Part shown: piece by piece, positions 54,824 to 64,000 of the stretch
Layout: every line of letters starts with the position of its first letter
Position numbering within the stretch: the stretch's first letter is position 1
NCBI GenBank assembly: GCA_021234155.1
Contig: JAJEKV010000079.1
Coordinates: 312,001 to 376,000 of the forward strand
DNA length: 64,000 nt
Reading direction: 5' to 3'
From: Isoetes taiwanensis
Lineage: Eukaryota; Streptophyta; Lycopodiopsida; Isoetales; Isoetaceae
Notes under the pieces: generated by a model
The model's database searches: none
Told to the model about the DNA's origin: nothing
The model's input: only the letters and a program-made list of their open reading frames with translations
Translations under genes and position numbers: made by a program

Positions 54824-57043
54824 TGTAACGATCCTGGCCACTTGATGGGCCAGTATACGTACTCATGTGCGTATATGCATGCTTGATATGCATGCAAGAC
54901 AGAACATGCATGCAAGATGGAACATGCATGCAAGATAGGACATGCATGCAACATGGGGAGCATATAAGCAAGAGTTATTTTTGGAGAGCTTAGTGGGGAT
55001 TGGAGACGTGAAGGTTTTTGCAAGAGAAGGCAACATGGAGCATGAAGGCAAAGAAGGATTGCACTGGGAGGATTGGCGGATCAAGTGAGGATGCCAGAGC
55101 TTGGGAACGGCATCAAATATTCTTCTATCAGGTGGGGTTTGTATTGATTCTTGAGGTGACATATGCTGCAACTAGGCATGATTAGAATATGATTTGTGAT
55201 GAGAGGATGTGGTGCCTATGTACCGATGTGGAATCATGGACATAAAGAAGTGATTTTCTGCTGTAAGTGCTATGCAAAAGGGAATTCTACGCCAGCATAT
55301 AAGAAATTGAATCTGGCCCATGAGATGCAGGTTAAATCATGCCGGAAATGCATGAGAAGAGGCCGAAAGTGATGCTAAAGGGCCGTTTTAGAAGAATCAA
55401 GGGCCAAATTGGCGGAATTAGAGGTCGGAATAGCCATTCTACATGCAACCCAACTGCCTCAAAAGTGGTCCTCAGCCTTTGTCGGTTTATGTTCTTTGGT
55501 CTTTTTGTCTGGTTGGTGTTTTTTTGTCATTATCTATTATATCTAATAATTATCAATTTATTACATGAAGTAGAGATTGAGGTGTTAAATATAGGAGCCA
55601 TGTATCTAGTGCATGAGAGCTTGAATGAAAGATATCTTGGAAGAAAGATAGTAATTCTAGTAAGAACATGCATTGCGGTGGATCCTAAGAAAATATAAAA
55701 GCTAACCTTGATAATTCCCAGGCTAAAGAGTTATTATATATTTTGGCTCATGGAGATGGGGCCTAGGCCTGGAATCCTTTGGCGGGTGATATAAGCAGTT
55801 GCGGTCAGGAGACCCTATGGAATTTAAGCTGGAAAGACGTAATTTGGAGGCTCTATAATAATTGTGCTATTAAATTGATTAGCTAAGGAAGTGGTATTTA
55901 AATTATAAAACTTTAAAACCATAGCTAGAGATGGCTTAAGAAATTAATGTTGTGAAGTGGACTATATCTACACCAAAGAAGTGCTTCCAGCTTGCTACAT
56001 CGCCTGGGTTGGTTGGTTATTGGGATTTCATCATCGAAATGACTACTTCAACATGGGCAGTTGTATGGGCAACTTCGGCAAGTGGCTAGGGTATGGTTTA
56101 GACACATGTATATGGTAAATAACTAATGAACAACACATGTCATCGTCTCAGTCATTGTGTCACAGTGTCTTGGTATTTTGTTATGTACTTGGATCCTCCG
56201 GGGTCGGACTTCCAAGTTCGCTGGCCTAGGTTGCTCCGGCATGAATCATGTCCTATGTTCTTGTCTTTGTGCTCTGTGACATCGGGCGTTAGTTCTCCTG
56301 GCCGGGATTGCTACGTCAGTCAACTCCTGTGAACTCCCATGGTAAGAGGTCCTCCGATTGCCGGACGTGGGTGAGAGGGTATCGCGATACGAGGTTCACC
56401 CCACCACCTCGCTTCTGTGGCTTGGAATGTAAGCCGGCCGGCGTTATCCCGCTAACGGGCCCCTGTATGTAGGGCATTTGAGCTACCCATTGTCCCGGAG
56501 TTTGTTCATGATGGTTTGTTCATGATGGTTTGGTACTTTAGTTATGTTCTTTTCTCTGGATGTTCATGATGTTTACTTTATTGTCATAGTCTAGCATTGC
56601 ACCATAGGTTCTTGTGTCTTGGGTTGTTTATGTTCTTGTTATCCAAGATTCCAGAGTGTTTCCATGTATGCAGTGGCAGCTATGGGATCCCCACTTAGTC
56701 AAGAGGACTAACCCCCTTGAGTGCATGCAGTGATTGAGCAAGGTGGTGCCCGGGCCAGTACCAGTGATACTGTTCAGGATCGTGGCTGACTTTGGAGTTT
56801 TCTAGAAGCTGAATCTTAGCTTTGGTTTTGAATAAACCTATTGTGGATGTATTTCTCTTGAAACTATATTACAATATTTGGATATTAGCTATATATAAGA
56901 CGGGAATCATTCTCCATTATTTATTGGAAGATTAAATTTTTCACCAACATAGTTGATTAAAGTTTTCATATCAACAGAGATCTAGCCTTAAGTATAGACA
57001 AGATCCCGAGTTGCAGGAGGGTCAACTCGGCAGGCTTGTTACA
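54824..57043 (+). repeat. LTR2, complete, about 2,220 bp
   Basis: Starts TGTAACGATCC and ends GGCTTGTTACA. It is near identical to LTR1, with one extra 18-bp unit in the CATGCATG repeat (54876-54955) and several small indels, for example an extra TGGTTTGTTCATGA near 56515 and TCATAGTCTAGCATTGCACC near 56584, which LTR1 lacks. Confidence 0.88.
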
Positions 57044-58433
57044 GTTGGTATCAGAGCATGTTGGATCTTTGGGTGTTGATATTTGTTTACAGATTACAGG
57101 TTGGATCCTTAGCTATTGAGATGATGGATCATAGATCAAGCTGAGGTAAGGGTTCTTCTCGTGGTATGTTCAGTAAGAAAATATAAAACCTAAGCTTAAT
57201 AATTCCCAGGCTAAAGAGTTATTATATATTTTGGCTCATGGAGATGGGGCCTAGGCCTGGAATCCTTTGGCGGGTGATATAAGCAGTTGCGGTCAGGAGA
57301 CCCTATGGAATTTAAGCTGGAAAGACGTAATTTGGAGGCTCTATATTAATTGTGCTATTAAATTGATTAGCTAAGGAAGTGGTATTTAAATTATAAAACT
57401 TTAAAACCATAGCTAGAGATGGCTTAAGAAATTAATGTTGTGAAGTGGACTATATCTACACCAAAGAAGTGCTTCCATGTTGCTACATCGCCTGGGTTGG
57501 TTGGTTATTGGGATTTCATCATCGAAATGACTACTTCAACATGGGCAGTTGTATGGGCAACTTCGGCAAGTGGCTAGGGTATGGTTTAGACACATGTATA
57601 TGGTAAATAACTAATGAACAACACATGTCATCGTCTCAGTCATTGTATCACAGTGTCTTGGTATTTTGTTATGTACTTGGATCCTCCGGGGTCAGACTTT
57701 CAGGTTCGGTGGCCTAGGTTGCTCCGGCATGAATCATGTCCTATGTTCTTGTCTTTGTGCTCTGTGACACCGGGCGTTAGTTCTCCTGGCCGGGATTGCT
57801 ACGTCAGTCAACTCTTGTGAACTCCCATGGTAAGATGTCCTCCAGTGCCAGACGTGGACTGAGAGGGTATGCGCATACGAGGTTCACCCCACCACCTCGC
57901 TACAGGGCTTGGAATGTAAGCTAGCTGAGCGTTATCCCCGCTACCAGGGCTTCATTTTGTATGTAGGTCATTTGAGCTACCCATTGTCCCGGAGTTTGTT
58001 CATGATGGTTTGGTACTTTAGTTATGTTCTTTTCTCTGGATGTTCATGATGTTTACTTTATTGTCATAGTCTAGCATTGCACCATAGGTTCTTGTGTCTT
58101 GGGTTGTTTATGTTCTTGTTATCCAAGATTCCAGAGTGTTTCCATGTATGCAGAGGCAGCTATGGGATCCCCACTTAGTCAAGAGGACTAACCCCCTTGA
58201 GTGCATGCAGTGATTGAGCAAGGTGGTGCGGGGCCAAGCACAACATTGATACCGCTCAAGGATCGTGGTGACTTTGGAGTTTTCTAGAAGCTGAATCTTA
58301 GCTTTGGTTTTGAATAAACCTATTATGGATGTATTTCTCTTGAAACTATATTACAATATTTGGATATTAGCTATATATAAGACGGGAATCATTCTCCATT
58401 ATTTATTGGAAGATTAAATTCTTCACCAACATT
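57044..58433 (+). repeat. Partial internal region joined to truncated LTR3
   Basis: The PBS is present again at 57046-57057. Internal homology ends at CAGTAAGA (57171-57178) and switches to the LTR interior (equivalent to 53231), sharing TAAGA at the joint. LTR homology then ends at TTCACCAACAT (58433), about 90 bp short of the LTR end. Confidence 0.85.
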
Positions 58434-59379
58434 CTCCATTCTTGGAATAGGCCATACCTGAAAATTTAAGATACACAAACAGATCTGTAAATGCAAAATG
58501 TAGTTCATACCCTTTTTTCTTTCTGTGCTAGATCTAAAACCTGCAAAAGCAATCTGCTACATAAATTTCCCCTCCATTGCAACGCTACACAGTGAAATAT
58601 ACTGGTAAAGCCATGCCATGGTTACTTGAAAGCCTATTCAGCTCGAGAACAGGCAAATAAGACACAAAAATTACTGTGTACTTCGTTTTGGTCACAGATA
58701 CACTATTTAGGCTAGAAAAGTCTGCACTGTCACAAGTTCTGAGAATTCTGTATGCACATAGAGAAAGGGGGGACCAGGGACGAAAGGATCTTGCATATTT
58801 TAGGCTGTTTCAACCTTTTTTTTCCCTTGCCAGGTCTAAGGGACTTTAAATCCATTGTGCTTTCCAGCGTACCAGTCTTTTTAGAAAATGAATTGGCCCA
58901 TATCTATACATATTTTTATCTGCTGTGTTTTCTTAGGATTCCTCTGACACCACTGATAATTCTGGCCTCAATCTTTACTATACACATCACGCACCTATCA
59001 TGTCTTTGCAAACTACAAGAACTGCTCAAATTTTACCATTTTATTTATCACACGCAGAATATGCCCTGTGGAGATTACCTCACAATGCATCTCTGACACT
59101 TCCATGCCATGTCAATCCTCCTACAAAGCTGTATTTCCAAGCAATTGATGGCATCTGCTATTACACAGTTGAAGCAATTAAAGGAACACCTTTTGATTAT
59201 TATTAAAGGAGTAAAACTTGTACTATGTTCTATGCTAACATAATCATGTTTGAAAAAAATCATAATCCAGGGGTCCTGAAGAGAGCAACTCCTTTTCTGG
59301 GCGTATGCCCTCTTCTGTGGATGAAGTGGTACTTAAAATCTGCATTTGCACATTTTTTGTGACATTTTTTGTCACCCAA
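58434..59379. other. Non-coding stretch
   Basis: No supported gene. A 114-codon frame (58752-59096, plus) is hydrophobic and low complexity, without a recognised domain. Confidence 0.45.
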
Positions 59380-59790
59380 TTGCCATTACTTATAGTAGAC
59401 AAAGCATCTGATGCATGTAAGCTTTTGAAAAAGGTGCGGAAATCGGGATGTGAACCAAATATTATTACACATAATGGGCTGATTGATGATCTCTGCAAGG
59501 CAAACACGATAGATGAAGCACATAGTCTCTTGGATGAACTGTTAGAAGACTGGGTTTACTCCTAATGTTAACACATGGCAGTTAAACTATTCAAAGAAAT
59601 GAGAAGATTTTGTTCACCAAATGTCATAACCTATACCACTTTGATTAAAGGCCTTTGGAGCTCAGGACAAATTAATTCTGCAAGAAGAATGTTTGATGAG
59701 ATGAATAATGCTGGTATCCATCCTGACATTTATACATATAATGTGTTACTTAAAGGTTTGTGCAGGGCCATGAACTCAAGAGTGCCTGCA
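59380..59790 (+). pseudogene. PPR-protein fragment
   Basis: Two pentatricopeptide motifs are visible in different frames. The first frame reads ACKLLKKVRKSGCEPNIITH, then NGLIDDLCKANTIDEAHSLL and DELLED. A shift near 59550 gives GFTPNVNTW. A second frame from 59578 reads VKLFKEMRRFCSPNVITYTT, LIKGLWSSGQINSARRMFDE and AGIHPDIYTYNVLLKGLC. PPR proteins bind organelle RNA and have many repeats; here only about three remain. Frameshift, internal deletion and lack of both ends make it a pseudogene fragment. Confidence 0.85.
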
Positions 59791-59871
59791 CAGAGGATGG
59801 TCCTGGATTTCAGGAAATTGTTATGCAAACAATTTGCAGACTCATTCAAATTACAACAATAAGTTTCTTAC

Positions 59872-60416
59872 CAGTAACACTGCGTACAGCATGAGCTTGA
59901 TGAAGAATAGCTGCGAATCCAATATCCCCAATCTTTACTTCCCCTAAATCAAGATGAATTATAGGCGGATCATGGCTGTGCAGATAAAGCAAGCCCCGCA
60001 GAATATGCCTTGACCAATTTTTTATGGCCTTCATATCAACATGTCTGTGCTTCTTGTGGTACCTAAACATGGCAAACCAGTGAATTCTAAGAAATCTCAT
60101 GCAAGTACGCTGAGAACAATAAAGCATAAGACCATAAACAATAAGAACTTTCAAGCATAGATGCAAACAAAAAGGTCAGGTCACTTACTGCCTTAATGTT
60201 CCCCATGTAATTATTCCTGTGATGAAATTCACATTCCTATTCTTGGCATACACCCATGAGTTGTAGAACTTGATAATGTTTTTGTGCTTAAGAGTCTTCA
60301 GCAAATGAATCTCTGAATATAACCGCTCTAAGTCATCACGACTTTGTAAAACATCTTGAATTTTCACCTGATTCCACGCCACCTCTATCCCAGCTATCTC
60401 ATCAAATGCCCTGTAG
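59872..60416 (-). pseudogene. WNK kinase fragment, two exons, catalytic loop deleted
   Basis: Minus-strand exons are 60189-60416 and 59872-60062, with good AG and GT sites at all four borders and matching phase. The first reads [19 protein letters not shown], then [17 protein letters not shown] and [13 protein letters not shown], characteristic of WNK kinases. The second reads [32 protein letters not shown] and [14 protein letters not shown]. The HRDLK-DN catalytic loop is HLDL joined directly to GEVKIG, so the catalytic Asn segment is deleted. The Gly-rich-loop exon upstream and all exons downstream are missing. It cannot encode an active kinase. Confidence 0.9.
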
Positions 60417-62366
60417 CTGCAACAGGAATCAAGGATGTAAACATAACGGATATAGACTGTAACAGCTTTGTAGCACCGGAGATTGAAAAAATATGAATGA
60501 AAAAAGAAAGGATAAATGAAGACCATGCTCATGCTTTCACTCTGAGCAGAAAAATGGCCAGATTTACAGACCTGTACAGACCTGCTGCTTCCTCAAGGAT
60601 ATGCACATATGAGTGAGCTGGGAAATGCCCTTTTTTCTCTTCCAATTTTTGTCCAAACAACCATTCAACCTGCTGCTAATTTGTCACCTTCTCCTGCCGA
60701 AATGGACACTCCAAATAACTTCCCAATTTTTTTTCCCAAAACTCACAAATCCCCAAAACCCTAAGAATCAAACCTCACCTTATGCACCAAATCCTTCCAT
60801 CAGCAAATAAGAAGAATATGTGAATATGAAGGCAAATGGACTTAGCAGACTACTTGTGTAAGTGTTATATTTCATGTACTATTACAATGATATCTAATTC
60901 AGTAGATATTATGTACAGCTACAATGCAATAACGAAGAACGACTAATGTTTTACCTGGAAAATAAAATGACGAAATCATGTCTGTGGAATGCCAATGCCG
61001 AGCAACTGCTTCAAAGCCAAGGTGTTGCTAGCATATAATTGCATTGTGTATGTTAACATCTGCCTCAAGCCAAAAAGTGTCAGAGAATACTCTATGGCAT
61101 GACCTCCTTCTCTAGCACAAACGGAAAACTGATCACTTTTGAAAACTGATCACTTTGTGTCTCATGCGATGGCATAAATGTATGATGGATCCTCAGGCTT
61201 TTCATACGATAATTTAGCTCATGGTTAGCAGGTAGTCTCAAACCTTTGGAATGATTATCTGAATCAAACCCACATATCTGCAAGGAAAGATATCTGAATC
61301 CAAAAAGTATATTCTGGATCGTCATCCAAACACGCCTCTAAATATTTCTTAAAGCTAGAGGTCTGGCAGCTTGGCTTTGGCCTCATGAACTGCTGAAAAC
61401 AAAATCTGAAGACATGTTTTGAAGACTTTTGCTTTTCAGATCGAGATATGCCCTGACAATATCCATGAGAGAGCTCAGAGTTTCTACAGGTTGGGAAGAA
61501 ATGCGACATCATATCATGGCCAAGACTCTGAACTCTGCTTCAACAAAATTGTCCACCATAATGTGACCCATTATTTTCTAATACCCATCTTTCTCAGAGT
61601 ACATATACCTATTCTGTCTTAGCCTTTTTGGTTTGACTACAGAGATCAGTTCGGCTTGAATTGCACTGCATGCTTGTACATCAAGACAAAATAATAAGCA
61701 ATAAGACCTCTGTTGTTTCCAGCAATGCATAAATCACGCAATACTCTAATGTATTAAGAAATAATGGAATGGATAATCTGCTTTCGACAGACCGGCATCT
61801 TATATAGAAAAATATCAGCTTTTATATTACCAAAGCTAACATATTGCACCCGTTTGGATGAGCACCAAATCGAAGAGCATGTTTTCTCAGCATATGCTTT
61901 TATCTAGCAATAACTGGCATCAACTGCATTCCAAAGAATGATGGCTGCTTTACATTATATTTTTGACTCTCACGCTCTTTAGAATCCATATACCTAGACG
62001 GCATTGCGTGCTCATATTTAGAAGTTACAATCAATAGCTGAACACAAATAACAATCCTCTCAAAGAATGTTCAAATCCTACAGCATAAACAAACAATGCG
62101 CCATCAACGTTCCAAAAGTACCCACATGGCACAGTGAAGTCAAAACACCAAGAGGCAGCAACATAGCTTGCATTCCAAATGCCTACAGTTGCAAGGTTTA
62201 GGAGAATTGAATGACAATACAAGAAATATCATCCATGCTTTTCCGTGTAAGGGCCGTCAGTCAACCGCTTGGCTGCAGCCATGGGGTCACAGATCTTCTT
62301 CACCAGATCCACAACTTCTTTGTTATTCATCACTGAAACAACAAACACAAGATTATTTCTAACTTG
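60417..62366. other. AT-rich non-coding stretch
   Basis: No gene supported. A 19-bp tandem repeat (GAAAACTGATCACTTT) lies near 61122-61158. The missing first WNK exon was not found here. Confidence 0.45.
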
Positions 62367-62921
62367 CATTAGAGGTAATTTGAGATCTCATTTTGTCCCA
62401 TTAAGGGATGCTTAAAAAGCCATGTCAGCTTTTTAAACTATCCAATAAGAGAAGAGCTCCAGTGTATTTTATTCCAGTATTATGTGGCAGCAGTAATTAA
62501 TGCAGTTCTAACTAACTTTTGCAGTGTCATTTTTCTACTATAACTTTTGATCAAAAACTCCGATTCGAACACTATTTGTGGCAATGGATTCGTCTCCTCA
62601 AGATCTTTCTAATGACAACCCATTGTTATATCTTTTGGGATGTAAATATATAAGAAAAGAGCAAAAAACCATATTTTTTAAGGTTAACACATATGGCTTG
62701 TATTGAAATACATCATAACCATATATCACTTGAAAGATCTTTTCATTCTGCATCTAATGCAACAAACGCCACAGCATTTTCATGAGTAGATCAAAAGTTA
62801 TAGGGAAAAAACAACGGCAATGAAGTTGTTAATGTTGCATTAATTGCAGTTTGATGTAGAGTACTCATTCTATTGGAGGATTCTTATGGGGACAAAAGGA
62901 GATCTCAAATTACCTCTAATG
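62367..62921. mobile_element. 555-bp MITE with 39-bp near-perfect inverted ends
   Basis: CATTAGAGGTAATTTGAGAT at 62367 is mirrored by ATCTCAAATTACCTCTAATG ending at 62921, and the inversion continues through TTTTGTCCC (one mismatch in the first 31 bases). Farther in, ATAACTTTTGATC and AAGATCTTT words are also inverted, so most of the element can fold back. No coding content. The target duplication is not resolved; TA inside the ends would fit a Tc1/mariner type. Confidence 0.8.
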
Positions 62922-63153
62922 GAACCAAACAACTTGATCATAACCTGTATAAAAAGCAAATGCAGTTCATAATTATTGCCTAGATCAGGCCCATCGCCAT
63001 TCTGAGCTAAGTGCAAGTACCAAATTGTGTCCTTCGAATATGTGTTTCATAAAGAATTTAATTTAAATCTCCAAAGTGTGATAAAAATTATGGATATCAG
63101 TAAACGCATCTAAGAGACCTGAATATGCTGATTTTCCAACCCTAAAGAAATAA

Positions 63154-63181
63154 CTAGTTATGGTGCCCGGCGTTGCCGGGC
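63154..63181 (-). mobile_element. Helitron-like 3' terminus (hairpin plus CTAG)
   Basis: On the minus strand the hairpin GCCCGGCAACGCCGGGC (63165-63181) is followed by ACCATAA, CTAG and then T. This matches the terminus at 27308 in hairpin, spacing and end, which supports one Helitron family. The body would extend beyond the right edge of the window; no Rep/helicase coding is visible. Confidence 0.6.
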
Positions 63182-64000
63182 TTAGTAACAATTTATAGAG
63201 GTGGTTGTTATAATTGTTGGCGAGGATAGACAATGTGGCTTGGAGGGGGCAAGGATATTTGGACTTAGAAAAGTAGCAACCAAACATTGAACCTGAATGT
63301 ACTATAGAAACCATTTTGTGCTTTCACATGCAAGTAATTGAGGGAATTAAAATTCAAATTTGGGAGCATATGATTTTTCGAATGTGACCTACTTGAGCCT
63401 ATATTTGTTCTACATCTATTATTTTTGAAAATGTAGATGTTGATCCTGAATATAGCCAATCCAAAAAGTGTGGTCCTTTTGATTGGATATGTGTATGCAG
63501 CATGTAGAATATCTATACGTGTACATCCTTTCCTCTTTGAACTTCATGTCACATGATTAAAAGATTAAGATAAAGATAAATTACAAAGTAAGATGAAGGT
63601 AATAGGAAGGGATCACCGTGTTACGTTTTGGTGGAGGTGCCAATCTATCCTCGTTGTGTTACGTTTTGGTGGAGGTGCCAATCTATCCTCGTTGTGTAGG
63701 AGCAAGAGAGTGCATACCCTCATGGAGGTAATGTTTGGGCATTGTAGTTCTATACAATCGTTGTGAGTGGCATGACGTATGCATTTTTGTAAAAAATGAC
63801 CATGGATAGTTGTAGAGGAATGTCAACATAGAAGATAGAAGATGAGCTTATTTTCATTTACATTATTAATTTTATCCACCAATTTGAAAGCACTAAATGT
63901 CGTAGATGTGTACATTACATAATTACTACAAAGACTGAAACTTTGGTATAGATATCAATCATCTTATAAGAATACACGTAGGATAATGGTAGTGTTACCA
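63182..64000. other. Right-end non-coding stretch, possible Helitron body
   Basis: No gene seen. A 38-bp tandem duplication (63618-63693) is listed separately. Confidence 0.4.
63618..63693. repeat. 38-bp perfect tandem duplication
   Basis: GTGTTACGTTTTGGTGGAGG and TGCCAATCTATCCTCGTT form a 38-bp unit repeated twice without visible differences, so the duplication is recent. Confidence 0.85.

Larger units (their letters stand above)
52374..58433 (+). mobile_element. Tandem array of LTR-dominated retrotransposon (LTR-int-LTR-int-LTR)
   Basis: The order is LTR1 (52374-54551), a 272-bp internal region (54552-54823), LTR2 (54824-57043), a partial internal region (57044-57178) and a partial LTR3 (57174-58433). 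The LTR ends are TGTAAC...GTTACA. Each internal region starts with TGGTATCAGAGC, complementary to the initiator tRNA-Met 3' end. A polypurine tract AGAAGGAGAGAC precedes LTR2. No gag or pol exists, so the family is non-autonomous or internally deleted. The arrangement arose by unequal recombination: internal 2 joins LTR3 at a shared TAAGA. LTR1 interrupts an older copia LTR. Confidence 0.88.

Noticed and set aside
54863-55171. Minus-strand 102-codon frame also present at 52413-52703
   Set aside because: Translates the CATGCATG tandem repeat and LTR sequence; explained by the repeat.
53671-57820. A 68-residue open frame conserved in three LTR copies (53671, 56126, 57614)
   Set aside because: The copies are nearly identical over the whole LTR, so conservation of the frame carries no evidence of selection; no domain.
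1-64000. CRISPR arrays, operons, Shine-Dalgarno sites
   Set aside because: The DNA is plant nuclear; tandem repeats seen here lack CRISPR spacing and no bacterial gene organisation exists.

Overview
This window is nuclear DNA of a land plant. The evidence is a eukaryotic tRNA-Lys gene, GT-AG introns in every recognisable host gene, Ty1/copia and other LTR retrotransposons, L1-like LINEs, PPR, WNK-kinase, hevein/EG45-type and V-ATPase-accessory coding sequence, MITEs, a Mutator-like element and Helitron ends. The AT-rich background, low gene density and abundance of LINEs (including a LINE with a short-tandem 3' tail) fit a large genome, perhaps a non-seed plant such as a fern or lycophyte. 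The species guess is only an inference.

Layout. 1-3,080: an open frame leaving the left edge, then mostly non-coding DNA with decayed repeats. 3,088-15,507: one Ty1/copia polyprotein broken by frameshifts and by two large insertions, an unidentified GC-rich element (about 5,391-8,268) and a 5.9-kb LINE (8,595-14,518) bounded by an exact 14-bp target-site duplication. 16,160-16,868: a broken hevein-plus-EG45/expansin-like gene, with LINE 3' sequence carrying an (ATTCT)n tail directly behind it. 19,023-19,096: tRNA-Lys(UUU). 19,100-30,070: AT-rich DNA with LINE tails, one MITE, a Helitron 3' end and local duplications. 30,071-31,529: a poly(A)-tailed non-coding retroinsertion. 32,570-35,197: a LINE nested in a fragment of another LINE. 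36,233-39,102: a 5'-truncated LINE. 39,679-42,072: a 2.4-kb element with about 230-bp terminal inverted repeats and a 622-bp internal tandem duplication. 42,265-43,260: a LINE remnant. 46,705-47,329: a Mutator-like element with a 9-bp target duplication and a 163-codon open frame.

48,264-50,309 (minus strand) is the one protein gene I can reconstruct as intact. It has eight exons whose phases and GT-AG sites all agree, giving a 304-residue type I membrane protein of the plant V-ATPase accessory/assembly (Ac45/VOA1-like) family. 50,728-52,373 holds copia remnants. 52,374-58,433 is a tandem LTR array: two 2.2-kb LTRs separated by only 272 bp of internal DNA with a primer-binding site and polypurine tract, followed by a recombinant third copy. 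59,380-60,416 contains a PPR fragment facing a two-exon WNK kinase fragment that has lost its catalytic loop. The right end has a 555-bp inverted-repeat MITE and a second Helitron 3' end.

The genes do not form a pathway. The window is retroelement-dominated intergenic DNA with nested insertions, in which the V-ATPase-accessory gene and the tRNA gene look functional and the other host coding sequences are decayed. All boundaries and homologies were read by eye; no database search was possible.
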